From Dysidea avara (lineage: Eukaryota; Porifera; Demospongiae; Dictyoceratida; Dysideidae): a stretch of DNA of 64,000 nucleotides. Location of the stretch: contig NC_089279.1 of assembly GCF_963678975.1 (NCBI RefSeq), positions 28,329,609 through 28,393,608 on the forward strand. The letters are read 5' to 3'. Each line of letters begins with the position of its first letter. The stretch's first letter is position 1. The position numbers were made by a program, and so were the translations under genes. Below are positions 48,407 to 62,414 of this stretch, in pieces. The notes beneath the pieces were generated by a model, which made no database searches, was not told where the DNA came from, and worked only from the letters and a program-made list of their open reading frames with translations.

Positions 48407-51400
48407 GGACAGAACATGGCTGAAACTTTCAAACACCTTTACCAGTGATTGAAACTTTGGCAGCAATAGTTTCTCACAGACAGAAGATATGGTAGTCCCA
48501 TGGAGCTCTTTGAATAAGGCAACTCTAACCTAAGTAACAAAATTGAAAAAATGACCAGACACAGATTCTTACACACCTAAACTACTCATGTCACGTTTAG
48601 CTTTACTGATTGATACACCCATTTGAGCCATCAACTAATGTTTCTATAGCATATGCAAAGCACACTAGAGCAGGTAACATGCCTGAAGTGATTTGGTCAG
48701 TTTCTGTGTGTTATTAATGGTCACCTCAATGTCATTCAACACCACCTAAAGTGTGCAATGCAATGACAGCACATAAGACATGACAAGTTGATTGATTATA
48801 ACATACTGCTTTAAACATTCACATGAGAGAAGGAAAAACCACCCCCTAGCAAATTAAATTATCTAATTTAACTATGTAACTACTACATGAGCCAAGAGAA
48901 TTTACCACGGGGGTGACTGTCAGATTAGAGAAATTAGGACCATGCATGACTCTCTGTAAGCATGCAAAATAAACAATTTACGAAAACATGGTGGGCACAC
49001 AAACCTGTCCATACCCAAGTTCACCAACAAGATTGGCTTTTTGTTATACTCTTCACCAACAATGTAAAAGTAGAGGAAAATGTAATTGTTACAACAAGTA
49101 CAGTTAATACTCACCAAGCTGGTGGAGAGGGTGGAGTACACCAGCCGACCACTCCATTCTGTGGAGGAAAGAAGAGAATTATAAGGTGCAATCTCTAGTA
49201 TTGATCAACCCTTTGAAGTCATGCTGTTTAAATATTAATTGATTGCAGAAGGAACTCCAGGTCCCAGGCTGTGTAACGTCATGGGTATACTTGTCTAGAT
49301 TCTACTGACACTCCACATGTTGTTGGCCATTTGTTAGCCATATACAACCCAGTGCATCCTTGCTGCAAGTTTTGTATATAAACCTGTACTCTACATGGCT
49401 CCAAGCATTACTAGACGTAATCAGCTGTTTATGCACTGAGCTGGTATATCTTTGTTAGACTATCTTTGTTATAGATGTTAAGCTTTTGAATGTTACATTA
49501 TCAGGAATTAAGAGCACATCATTGGCACTATGGAATTTTTAGTCAAAAGAGTATCTGAATTCTAACAAGTCCAACTACAGCTACCAAAAGCAGTTTGGTC
49601 TTCTATATCCATGCCAGTAAAGATTTGCATATAGGTGCTGTATATAGTTGCATACAACGTACATAGGATAGATAGTGTCAAAATACAAATTTCCTTTGTC
49701 CAAGAAATGTCTGTAAATGTCATGTGTCCAGCACAATTTCCTATAAACACAGTATAGATAGGGGACATGGTGCGGATGTGCATATCTTCTCCACCAGTTC
49801 AGAACATATACATTTCCTAAACAACAGAAAATAGACAACATTAGTACAATACATAGCTTCAGCTTACCTATCTATATTACCAAGGAAATATTTCATTGTG
49901 GGTCTGGGTTATCATATTTCCTGCAATTTTAGGAAATATCCAGTACATATGAAATTATCATGATGTGTCCTTGACTCATAAGTTATAGTTAAACCCCACC
50001 ATGAGTAGGATAACTAGATATCCTACGAGTGCAGGTGGGGTTAAACTGGCTTCTATCCCACCCTTTGAAGCAGTCAAGTTCACAAATAATGTGTCAATAA
50101 GGCTAGACAAGCTTGTCAGTTTCAAGTTTTGCTGAACTTGTAGTTTTACTATTATAATATAATCTAGTCTCATCCCCAGATGCACACACACTCGATCACA
50201 TGCCCTTCACGTGATCAAGCACGTGGGCAGATAGGAACAAGACTATAGTTTTACAATGTAGTCATATGGCTTCAATTTTTGCTGAGCTTGTAGTTTTATA
50301 TGTGTAAACCTTCAGGTTGCACTTCTTTCAATTGAATGTGTAGATAATAATGTTGTCTTCCATATATGCACTGATTGATTGTTTGCTACCTCTAAACAGT
50401 CGGACAAGCCGCTCTTCCCTGCAAGAGGGGCATATATACATACAACAAACACTGGGGTTTAACTACCATTTCCGGGGTTTAACTACTATATATATACTCC
50501 CAGTTTTTTACCTTGATGTAGGGCTTTGGTGGGATAGAATGTAAATTATTGGAGTCATATGAACTGAATGCATCACGTTTCTAAGCAAGGGAAAGCTATA
50601 CAGGTTACACCAAGAGTTCATCTCTTGGTTACACAGAGACTTAATCTGTATAAAGTGCAGTCAAAGTGACAATCTCAGGCCAGATATACAATAGGAAAGC
50701 TAACATCATGCCATGTGTTATGGAATAAAGAAATCTAAAAGTTCTGAATACCATGAATAGAAAAGCTAACATGTCCTTGACTATGGAAAACTTATGTACA
50801 TATTAACCTGAATTTCTTAAAGCAAAGGAAAGTTAAAAAAGCATGTCACGTGACTTGTCTAAGGAAATCTTATATGTACATGTCAAATTTCTTAATTGTA
50901 AAAGAAATCTAACAACATGTCAAATGTTTGGTAAAGGAAATCTCTATGACACATTAAATTTCCAATTAGGGATGGGCAATATGTGACCAGATTTAGCAAA
51001 ACCAGGCTTCCACACACATCCAGTTTTATGAGTTTGAAGGACCATAACTCAAGTAGAAATGTCAATATGTGACTGAATTTGACAAAACCAGACTTCCACA
51101 CATACTTACTTTAACCAGCTGTAACTTTACCTATACTGACCTACAATTTTCACCCAATACTTCCACAGTATAGTTAAATGCCAGGTCAAAATTTGAAACT
51201 GTTGGCATATCCAATTGTAGAGGAATGATTATTCTTTTTCAAAATTCTTCAATTATAGCAATTATTGCACGATAATTATTATCACTAGTTGATAAAAATT
51301 AGACAATGTCGATTATTGCCCATCCTTATTTCCAATGTATTAGGAAATGTGACGATCATATGACATTTACAGTGTACTGCTTACTCAAGGTTTGATATGG

Positions 51401-51600
51401 TAAATTCAACACCAGCATTTCCTGCACATTCCATGCCTATTGTTGGTCCATAAATGTCAGTGTAAGTGAACCCCTAAACGTCCTTACCATATACAAAGGT
51501 ACTGGTGTATTTACTACAATACTTACTGCATGATCATGAGGTGTGGACACATCTCTAATTTGACCATATACGCAGGTTGATGATTATATCACAGATTGTT
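48407..51600 (-). pseudogene. COG4: COG4 pseudogene fragment psi-E
   Basis: C-terminal exon relics lie at 49158-49115 (YPTTIEPE exon with about 30 nt deleted), 48745-48683 ([18 protein letters not shown] still open) and about 48530-48407 (the [17 protein letters not shown] exon, degraded). Further right, intron-derived sequence continues past a hAT-type MITE (50967-51328) to about 51600, where the CATGATCATGAGG exon-like motif reappears. The inverted block typical of the psi family is present in shortened form near 49530. The left end is fused directly to the 5' module of copy 2, so the boundary at about 48360-48400 is a recombination junction. Confidence 0.8.
50967..51328. mobile_element. 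hAT-type MITE in psi-E (paralogue of 21399-21744)
   Basis: It begins TAGGGATGGGCAAT and ends ATTGCCCATCCTTA. The target duplication TTTCCAAT is at 50959-50966 and 51329-51336. This copy has the better preserved right end. It shows that the insertion predates the 30-kb duplication. Confidence 0.88.
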
Positions 51601-52479
51601 ATGTACACATAATTACTGTTGTGCTATGAATAGCAATTTCGTTGTGATAGCAATTAGTAAGAAGGCAAACATCACCCACACAATGTCACACTGGTGCCTA
51701 TACAAATACCCACCTTTAGAAGGCTACCTAAAGTAGTTATGGCTTTTGAAACCTTTGTAAACTGGTTAAATCACCACTAAATTATTAACAAGGGATGCAC
51801 AGGCATGTATGTATGTGTGAAAGGCCTTCTGTTTCAGTCACACTATAGTATAATTACATTACTTATAATTAGAGATCTGGAATATTATAGTCTTTTGTAT
51901 ACACCTACACATTAGACTGTATTAAATTTTCACAACACAAAATGAAACCATTAACACCAATGCTGCATCGAACGATAACATCAAACACTCATACACCACT
52001 ATACAATCCACAACTGAATCACTTGGTCAATGCCGGGCAGCTACTAATACTTAAACAAACATTGTAGTACTTAATTAAGTGTCAGTATAAAACAATGGTA
52101 CCAATTTCACTGGTCAGTATGGCTTCTGGTTTTATTATTTGGTTCCATGTAATTCCAGAGAGAAACATCTCTTGCCTTTTTCCAAATGAATTGGATCAGA
52201 TTTGGATTGGATTGGACATTGGATCAATCAACATTGGATCAGAATTGGATTGGAAAAAATGTTACTACAAATAAAAACCAAATTCGTACACTTACAATAT
52301 GAATGTAAACTGACTCTAACTAATAGTCCTGTAGCTTATCAACACTCAAATATGTAATTGCTAGGTGAAGTGAAACTATAACTGACCAAAATTTTGCTTT
52401 AACTTTATTTATGCTATGGTCCATGTGTATTATATCTTTACACAAATATAGTTGATTCGGTCAACTCTAATCTTTTATT

Positions 52480-52600
52480 GTCAACACCAGGTACCCATTA
52501 ACAATATACTGGGTAGATTGCAGCTACGTTAGTAAAGCTTCTTGCTGGATGAAAATGACATGCAACAGTAACTGGGTGTGGGTCTCACCAAGAATCACAC
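52480..52600 (-). mobile_element. SINE fragment (paralogue of 23240-23350)
   Basis: It shares CAACACCAGGTACCCATTAA and AACTGGGTGTGGGTCTCACC. The A-box end is missing. Confidence 0.55.
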
Positions 52601-55600
52601 ATGTGCATGCACACAACACGCACTTTTATGATACAGTAAACTCTCTTCTATATCTTTCTTTACACATGCAGCCATACCAGTTTTAGTAGTTAAGGGCAAT
52701 TCCTCCATAGTTCTTACACCTAGAACAAATTGTGTATCCACTTGTGTAAATATTACAGCATAGCAAACTATATACAGTATAAGTAGCTTTGATGATCTGG
52801 GTTTTGTACTCAGCATGGAAGATAATGAAATCACATTAGGTGGCACTATTTAGTCTAACAAACTACTCGATAACTCCACTGTTGTGATTGCCTAAATGTG
52901 TTGGCATGGCAACCTTGAGAGTTTAACTGGGTGTGGACTTTCACTACAGAAAGTTGTAGACAATTTCACTATAATGCATTCATCCTGATGCACCTACATT
53001 GTGCCAACACTATGCTATACTCAATGCACATACACTATAACGATTCCATACACGCGCATGCCACACGCACGCACGTACGTACGCACGCATGCACACACAC
53101 ACACGCATGTATGCACACGCATACACACACAATACACACACACTTTGTGAGCAAATACCACATGTATGTTCATTCAAGGTCTTGAGTGTATGAATACACT
53201 TTTAATACATGTACCATTCAACAAACCCACATCTCACACAATGCACATACAATACACACATACTTTGACTTCATTAAAAATCACATTAGCCCCTGAAATA
53301 AATCCTTGAATAAAGGATCATTGACTTCGTAATTGGAATAATCTTCCTACAAGTAACAACATTTGGTGAACACTTAAATTGGCGGCTACCTTAGGCAAAA
53401 CATACGTAGCTGAAACTTCCAAACACTTCTACCAGTGGTTGGCAGCTCACAGACAGAAGATATGGCAGTCTCATGGAGCTCCTTGAATGAGGCTGCAGAG
53501 CTTCCCAAGTCAGCAACACAACTCTAAACAAAGCAACAACATTGATAAAAAATGACTACAGATTTTCACATAGCAAAAGTACAACTCACATCAAATTAAG
53601 CTTATAGCTTTCACCACTTGATCTATTGATTTAAACCATCAACTTGGTAGACTCAGCCTGTAAAATGTTTCTATAGCATATGCAAAACAAAATAGAGCAG
53701 GTAACATGCCTGAAGTGATTTGGTCAGTTTCTGTATGTTATTAATGGTCACCTCAATGTCATTCAACACCACCTAAAGTGTGCAATTATACAGTGATAGT
53801 ATATAAGACATGACAAGTTGATTGATTTATAACACACCACTTAAATATGTGCATGAGAGAAGGAACAGCCACCCCCTAGCAAATTAAACCATCTAATTTG
53901 TTAACTGCCTGCTTACTGAGCCACCACCACGGGGGTGACTGTCAGATTAGAACAATTAGGTTCCACTGTACCACATGACAAAGGGATATGACCATGTATG
54001 ACTCTCAGCTCTAGACTCCGCAAAATAAAGTATTTACTAAAATATGGTTGGCACACAGACCTGTCCATACCCAAGTTTACCAACAAGAATGGCTTTTGTA
54101 CTCTTCACAAACAATTTAAAAGATAATTGTTACAATCAATTAAGTTACAACAAGAACAGCTAGTACTCACCAAGCTGGTGGAGAGGGCGCCCTTAGGTTC
54201 TATGGTGGTTGGACACTTAATTGCCTTGGAGTATGCCAGCCCATTCCATTCTGTGGAGGAAAGAAGGGAATTAATCATAAGGTGTGATCCCTAGTGATGA
54301 TCAACGCTTTGTCTAAGTGAAGTCATGCTGTTTAAGGTCAGACAAAATTCCAGATTCCTGGTCCACAGGCACTTGTCTAGATTCCATGACACTCCACAAG
54401 TTGTTGATCTACATCTGTTAGCCATATACAACCCATGCACTATAACTTTCATATCCTTTGAATTGTCAACTTTGAGCTCTAATTGTGTACAAGTGTTTAG
54501 AAGTTACAGTCTTGAAATTGGTATGGAGTAAATAGCTATGAGGCTCATAATGATGTACACTGTACTTCACAATGCTCACTGTCTGGATAGTGTTTAGAGG
54601 GTTAACTAACTTTCATCTTATTCTCTTTTTGTTTGTATATTCTTTACCCACTTATCAGAGTACTCGTGATGTGGCAGCATTACTGACAAAGCACTATCTA
54701 AAAATGGTGGAAATTCTGAAGGCATTTTATTAAAGTGATCATAGCTAGCTAGTAGATCTAAGGTGTACTTCATGACCTCATTAATAAGAACACCTCAGGC
54801 CAATTAAATTTGATTAGTTGTTTCACAGGAAAAAATCTAAGAGTATAGGGTTGGTAGGTCAGTATATAAATAAAAATATAGCAGAAGTCAGCACAAAATG
54901 AGTGCAAAATATAAGTAGGGGGTGTGGTCTTGATGAAACACTAGCTCATTTACAGCCATACTATGTTTTTGAAAGATGTTTGCAGATCAAAGCATTTGAA
55001 AGACTTCAAGGCTAGTGTTCAAGAGTTTACTGTGGTGATTTAGCTTGATTTCTTGCTAATGTATTTTTCACCAATCTATGAAAAAAAGAGCTGATCCAGC
55101 CTGTGAAACGACTAATTAAATTCTCATTATAATGACCAGGTCTCAAACATAGATAAGGTGTACATCGTTAAAGTACAATGTTACTGAGGAGGTATTTCAC
55201 TGCATTCATTGATGAGGAAAGTCTGGTGGTTTCTTACATACAGGAGAAGAGGCTCATCAACTGATATGAACCTATGAACCTGTCAGACACACAATGAATG
55301 TAATCTTCACAAAAAAAACCATTCTTCAATTAACAGCAATTAGAAGCCCCACAATAAAACATTAGAATCTGCCGAAATATGGAGCTCAAGATTGTAGAAC
55401 TATACTGCATTCACAGACTTCACAATAGAAAATCTGGGAATGTAATCACAGTGCACCCTTCCTGCAAGTCTTGTCTACATGGCTCCAAGTATGACTAGAC
55501 TTGATTGGCTGTTTATGCACTGAGCTGCATGGTATGTCTTTGTTTGACCTGGCAAAGCATCAGTCCTTGATTTTAAACCAACATAATAGATGTTATTATA

Positions 55601-56354
55601 AGTTTAAAAGGAATTTATTAAAGTATGCATATAATTACTGGGTGTGTACTATAACAGTCCTCTCAACAGAGACTCAATTAGATGCTATTTACAGTATTTA
55701 ATAAGTAGTGGCTTACTGTATCTTGCAAAAACAAGTACAATTAAGCAGAAGCTTCTCAACAGAATCCTAAAAACAGAACTGCAGTACAAAACTTTTCATC
55801 ATACTTTACAGAATGTGATTACATCACTCCAAATTTGTTTGTGTAGAGATGTACAGCAGTTTATATCTACTCTATGTTATAGCCAAAAAGAATAAAGTAC
55901 AATATCTAATACTAATGAATGGTCTATATAAAACACAGATGGGTTGGCTAACAGGCCAAATAGATACACCAGTATGAATGTACGTATACCTGACATGATA
56001 TGGGTGGTACCATGTAGAGCGATATGGGTGGTACCGATATACTGCATAATATTATAGATGGTGTAATTGGTTGGGATATATTAAATAATTATTGGAAACT
56101 GTGAATCTGGTGAATGGGCTTCTTATTACTGACATTATAGTCATGGAACACATTGGAGTATTTTGGTGGATGTAGTAGAAATTCATCGGCCATTGTTATA
56201 AATTAAATTCTTTGCCAATAAAACCACTATACATTGGTGCCAATATATTATACTAATCTGCCGTGCTTACCCTGCATAACTGGTGGAAAGGTAGCTTGCC
56301 TTCAGTCTACATCTTTATAGTCTGTCATTACCAGCTAGTGCATTACAAAAACAA

Positions 56355-56357
<3 letters not shown>

Positions 56358-56385
<28 letters not shown>
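56358..56385. repeat. Poly(A) tract
   Basis: A run of about 28 A. The psi-C counterpart near 27002-27010 has about 8 A. It is preceded by related sequence in all copies, so this is expansion, not a retroposon tail. Confidence 0.9.
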
Positions 56386-56844
56386 GAATTTCAACAAAGA
56401 GAAATAAACATATCACCTTCTATGTACATTATGTCTGAAAAATTTGTAGCAAAACCTAAGCAAAAACAGTAGCCTATAATTAAGCTTATAATTATGTGAC
56501 TGGATCAGAATTTGATTTTTCACCAAGAAAACAAAGCCACATAAATAAACTTGCACCAGGCTCAGTTGTTGAATTTCAATACTTACCAGGAGTGGTTCAC
56601 CATGCATGGCACAGTTTCATCCAAGCAACTACTTAGTGATGATTACCTAAAAGAGAAGATAAAGGCAAAGAAATGATACAGTAGAACCTTTAAGGTCCAG
56701 AAATTTGTCTAGTTTTATGTACCATCAGTGCAGTTGCCATGGATACCTGAGATACTTGTGAATGATGTTGAAGCCATCATCTACCATGCTGGTTGTCTTG
56801 CCATTAGAACTAACTGTAGACATTTTTCACCACCTGAGAGATTA

Positions 56845-57175
56845 ATATCCAATATCCACATTGATTGTGTATAACGATAATGTACAAGCACCATTCAAAG
56901 TATTTACATGACTGATGCATTTACACCTCGCATTACACAATAATTATTTTATAAATTATTGAATTGCAGCAATATTAGGGAAGGCATAGTTGTTGAAGCA
57001 GTCAACTTAATTATTGCAAGTATGCTGCAGTGAAAAAATACTTATAATGAGCCAATATTACACTGAAAACTTCTTTCTAAAAGAAACCTGGGTGTGTTCC
57101 TTTTATTCTTGGTTGCTAAGGAAGTTTTAGTCAAAAGAGTGTCTGAACATTGTGACTAATTGAAATTGATGAATA
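56845..57175. other. Inverted segment within psi-F
   Basis: Same inversion as 27684-28013, with the same breakpoints: GATTAATAT joins CCAATATCCAC at the left, and AATTGAAATTGATGAA at the right. Confidence 0.85.
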
Positions 57176-58158
57176 CTATTATACTCTATACAATAAGTCC
57201 AACTAAACTACAGTACCAATAGTAGTTTGGTCTCCTATATCTATTGCCCTAAGTAAAGAGTTGCATATAAGAAATACATTAAAAACTGATTGTAATAAAT
57301 ATTAATTTTATAACAGCTTATACTGCTAGCATGCTAGCTGATAAAACCAATAAAGGGATAAATTCCTTGATAGCAATCTAGTTGCTTCCCGTATCAATCC
57401 TATATTAGTGCATGTATGCCAAAACTAGGCATGCACAGCTACAGTAAAGAGTCTATACTTGCACACACCCAGTGATCTAAGTGAAATCCTAAAAATTAAT
57501 GTGCTTACCATATACAAAGGTACTGGTGTATTTCCTACAATACTTATTGCATGATCATGAGGTGTGGACACATCTCTAATTTGACTATACAGGTTGATGA
57601 TTATATCACAGATTGTTATGCACACAATAATTACTGTTGTACATGTGCTATGAATGGCAATTTGTTGTAATAGCAATTAGTAAGAAGGCAAACATCACCC
57701 ACACAATGTCACACTGGTGCCTATACAAACACCCACCTTTAGAATGCTACCTAAAGTATTTATGGTTTTTGAAACCTTGAGTAAAACAGTACTGAATGTG
57801 AACAAAGATATTACTGATAAATGATACATATAAGCATGTACGTATATACATGTGAAAAGTCTTCTGTTTCAGTCGCATGTATAGTATGGGGTATAGTCTT
57901 TTGTATATACCCACACATTAGACTGTAATACATTTTTCACAACACAAAGTCATTCATTCCAATGCCGTATTGAAAGATAACAACACAACCATATATATGT
58001 AATGGATCCAAGCCCACCACAAATCAGTTGGTCAATGCAACTTAAATGAACATCAACTTATAAGTAATGTCAGCATTAAGCCATGCAGTTAAATTATTTT
58101 AGTACTAATTATACTGATCAGTATTGGCCCCTATAATTTTAATATACTTTGTTCCCTC

Positions 58159-58427
58159 TAGTGACATACCGATAAGAAATTTTTCCAATTATCCAATATT
58201 GAAATTTAAGTAATGGCTGATGTTGATAACCAATCTGATGTTTATGTTTACCAAAATTTCACAAGTATTTTGTAAAATTGCCATTTTAAAACTTAATTTT
58301 TTGTCTTGCTGTTATGAAAACAATATCAGGGTCAGTAAAATAATTGGCTAAATAATCTGCTAATGATTACCTATATTGCTGAAATTTGGCTGATAAACCA
58401 ATTTACCGATTAATTGGCACATCACTA
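58159..58427. mobile_element. hAT-type MITE downstream of COG4 copy 3
   Basis: Ends TAGTGACATACCGATAA and TTAATTGGCACATCACTA form imperfect inverted repeats. Flanks GTTCCCTC (58151-58158) and GCTCCCTC (58428-58435) are an 8-bp duplication with one difference. The paralogue after copy 2 (about 28975-29220) has lost its left end. Confidence 0.8.
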
Positions 58428-58892
58428 GCTCCCTCCTTGATAGGATTTGCTATTCAATTCCAGAAAGAAAACATCAGCACAATCATATAAACATTACCAT
58501 CTGAATCAGAATTTGTGTACTATAGCAGGCATGTCAGAGTTTTGCTGGTGATTGGTGCATTATTTTATTGGACCCTGCATGCGGGTCAGCGTATTGTTCA
58601 TGCATGATCATCAGGTAAACATCAGAAGGTGTTCAATAGTACTCACATACACTGGGAACAAGTGATAGCATTAACTAACACAGTGGAGGATGAGGTGTGA
58701 AGAACCACCATGGACCGTATGATGGAAGTTAAAATTTAATCCACAACAAATAATAGTGAAATTAAATTTTTAATGTGTGTACTGAAAGACTCAACAGTGT
58801 GTGTTGTAATGTTACACATTAATTGGACATAACAATTATAATGTATTTAATTTGCTTTTTAATAACACTGTTCAGTTTTTTTTATGACTGTA

Positions 58893-61800
58893 CTAGAGTT
58901 TCAGCTTGTTAATATCATCACCTTTGAAGTCCTCCCTGAAAGTAGAACACAAAATAATAACCAACTCCTTGTGAGTAGTTCCTACTGTACTCAAAAACAC
59001 AAATAAATGAATAGATGTTCAATTTTTTGGGGCTGGCAGAGAATATAGTAGGCTGGCAAACAGTCTTTTAATCCACTCATCAAAACTACCAAAACATTAA
59101 ATTACTATACAATAGGAACCAGAAGTATTTTTTCATGAAGAAGTGAGTGTTGAACATTAGTTTATGTAGAAGTGGTCACAATAATGTTTCATGTGTGGTA
59201 TCAAATGCAGTGTGGTAAAGATTATAACAGTACACGCATTTCATAAAATCCTTGTAAAAGGAAGTGTAAACATGATGGAAGCTTGTAATGAATTTTAGTC
59301 CACAGAATTATAAATAGTAGTGTTGTACTGAGTATGGGCCTGATGAAACCCTTGCTCTTCACTAAAGGGGTTTCTTTTTTTCTCTAGTAATAATATGTTT
59401 TTAGACAACACTACACTACCTGAGGTGAAGAGTCCTTCTCACTTCAGCTGGTGTCAACCTCCATACCAGTGGACCAGACCTTGACCCCCAGTAGTCAAAT
59501 ATCTCACTCACCTATGTAGTTATCATTGTATGGATGAAACAACTTACAGAAAACTATGTTTATAGTTACGAACTATTTTACATGCACATGCAGTAAGAAT
59601 AAAAGACAAGGAAAGAACTCAGTGGTCAGGCCAGCTACATATTGCACATATGTCCAGCACAAGGGCATAGAAACCTAATATGAGTGAATAGCTAGGCAAG
59701 CAGTTGATGGGGTCTACACAGTGTGCAAAGCTTAATTAGTATGTGAACCTTAAGCTTTTGCTAGGAACCTGAATGGAGGCATGCTCCTACAAAAAAGTTT
59801 TCAAAATCTAACTCTTAAAGTATGAATGCACTAATTCAAGTTTAAATACAACACATATTGTTGACTGAAACTTTAACACCAATTCAAAATATAGGACATC
59901 AGTAGAGGCACAGTTCAAGTAGTTGTTACTTTAGAAACTTCAGTCACATAAAAGTAAACTAACTTGATGACTTTCATCAACTTACAAATATGAATGATAA
60001 CTAACTCTATCTATAGTTCTGTAGCTTATCAACGCTCAAATGTGTAATTGCTACATATTGTTGAAACTATAACATAGCAAAACTTTGCTTTTGACTTTAT
60101 TTATGCTATGCGGGTCCATGTATATCTTTAATATCCACTATACGTATAGTTGATTCAGTCAACTCTAATATTTTATTTGAAATTTTCTAGTCCTTTGTCA
60201 CGTGGTAATCACTCACATGCTCCAGGTTTAGGATGGTCCCCATTTGTGAGAGACGGGCAAATTTGTCCCGGATGGCCCACTCTGTTAGCGATGAGAAATA
60301 GCCAACCAGAATCCTCAAATTGTTGTCAAACTGCACACCACCTAGCTACATATAACATAACACACCCATCATAATAACAATAAAACTCTAAAAAAATATT
60401 ACCTGGTTGAAGCGACACTTGAATATTTGGTCTTCAATCTTGTAAGCAATTTCATTGGTCAAATTAGAGAGAAGCAGGTTAAAAACTTCTGGCATAAGAG
60501 TTACCTGCAGCAACACATACAGTTACTACAGTAAAACCTCACTTAGTAGCCACCTCTGTAGTAGGGCCACCTCATTGTGTATTTCATTACCTCATTAATA
60601 AGATCACTTCATGTAGTGACCATGTCAAATAGGTAGTTAAGGTGTACTTCATGACCTCATTAATCAAGCCACTTTACTAATTGGAGCCATATTTTAATCC
60701 CATGGCCCTATTAATGAGGTTTTACTGTACTATAGAATAAGTGGTCCTCACACACTCACTTAAACATACTCTGGTGTGTTGTGTAAAGGATTATGCTCAG
60801 TTCTGCATATAGATACAAATCCCATTATTTTTGAAAGCATAATTATGATTAGAAAGTGAAGGCAGAGAGCTATAAACAATGAGTGGGTAATGGTACTGTG
60901 TCTTGTTATGATCACACTGGGTGGTGTTATTTGGTCTACAAAGGTATTTGATAACTCTTGGATCTTAAACATTGCACAACAAGACACCATAAGAGCATAT
61001 ACCAGACCCTTTGTCTTCAAGATTCTTCTTCTTATTATTATTACCACTTTACAGTGAGTGACCAGCACTGTTCTTGTGTGTGCTTGTCATTCAGGAAAAT
61101 GTGAATGTGGTTATACTCCAGTAGGTACATTTCGTATTACCTGAGCATAAAGTGAAGCAAATTTGTATGGTACTACATCTAAAAATACTGACATTAGGAT
61201 GTGTAAAAACTTTTTTACACAACCTAATGTCTGTATTGTGAAAATTGTGCACTTTGTGGCTTTGTAAAAAAAAAAATATATATATATATATACTTTTTAC
61301 TAAAAAGCTATTATTTTTCACAAAGTGCACACAATTTTCATACTATACTACTGTACTAAGTCAAGGATAAGTGTAACTTCTAAACAGTTTGTAAAACATG
61401 TTGTATATTCAATTATCACAATAGCTTATACAATATATACACACAATGTCTGTTCACACATTACATGCATGTGTGGGTGTGTGCAAGTTTGTTGTTTGTG
61501 CAAATGGTCATGCTCACAATAAACACCCATCACATGATATCATTTTATTAAATCACTACAGTGATGGGATGCCAGGCTTAGCACTCATTAAAAAATGTAC
61601 ACTGACACTCCCACAACACACACATACAAAGTAAAAAGGAAATTCTTCGGCTGCCATATACAGCACCCAGTGAAACATTGAACCATCTGTACACTACTCA
61701 GGCAAATCTCCCTGGGGCAGGACTAGGACACTGCAAAGGCATGTCTCATGGATGGCACCTAAAGTCCCATTCTAACCTCACCCATTATGTGAGACATAAA

Positions 61801-62379
61801 CAGTTGTCATTTGCCTCCTAAGTAAACACCAGGTACCTACCCATTAACAGATCTGGACGTAACAACAGCAACTGGGTGTGGGCATCATCAAGAATCAAAC
61901 TTGGAACCTTGGGATTATCAGTATCGGTACTCTAACCACTTGACTATGCTGCCTCATGCACACACACACACACACTTTTATAATATAAAAAAGCCCTCTT
62001 CTATCCTACCTACCCTCTACTAAACACATGCAGCCATACAAATAAGGGCAATTCCTCCCTAGTTCTTATACCTAGAAATAAACTGTGTATCGACTTGTAT
62101 AAATATTAGCATAGCAAAGTACATACGTGTAAGTTCCTTTGATGATATAGTGTTTTGTGTTCAGCATGAAAGATAATGAAATCACATCAGGTGACACTAT
62201 TTAGTATAACAAACTATTTGATAATCACTGTTGTGATTGCCTAAATGAGGCAACCTTGAGAGTTTAACTGGGTGTGGACTTTCACTGAAAAATGTATCAT
62301 AGATAATTTCACTAAAATGCATTCATCCTGATGTACAGTATAACACCCGCACTGCACTACACTATGAATATGTGTGTAT

Positions 62380-62414
<35 letters not shown>

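Larger units (their letters stand above)
53264..57604 (-). pseudogene. COG4: COG4 pseudogene fragment psi-F (middle to C-terminal exons, internal inversion)
   Basis: Relics, high to low: an exon-like piece near 57604-57539 (NLYSQIRD; donor GT now AT), an inverted exon near 57040-57105, 56833-56747 (1 nt long), 56646-56587 (in-frame TAA at its 5' end), 56321-56271 (2 nt short), 54250-54171 (4 nt long), 53772-53710 (open), 53523-53390 (13 nt short) and 53346-53264 (1 nt short). It lies just downstream of copy 3, whose stop is at 58893. The exons for LGGVQFD, FDYWG and the C-terminus are missing. Psi-C is its counterpart about 29.2 kb away, with the same inversion, the same in-frame stop and the same 4-nt gain, so these lesions predate the 30-kb duplication. 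Confidence 0.85.
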
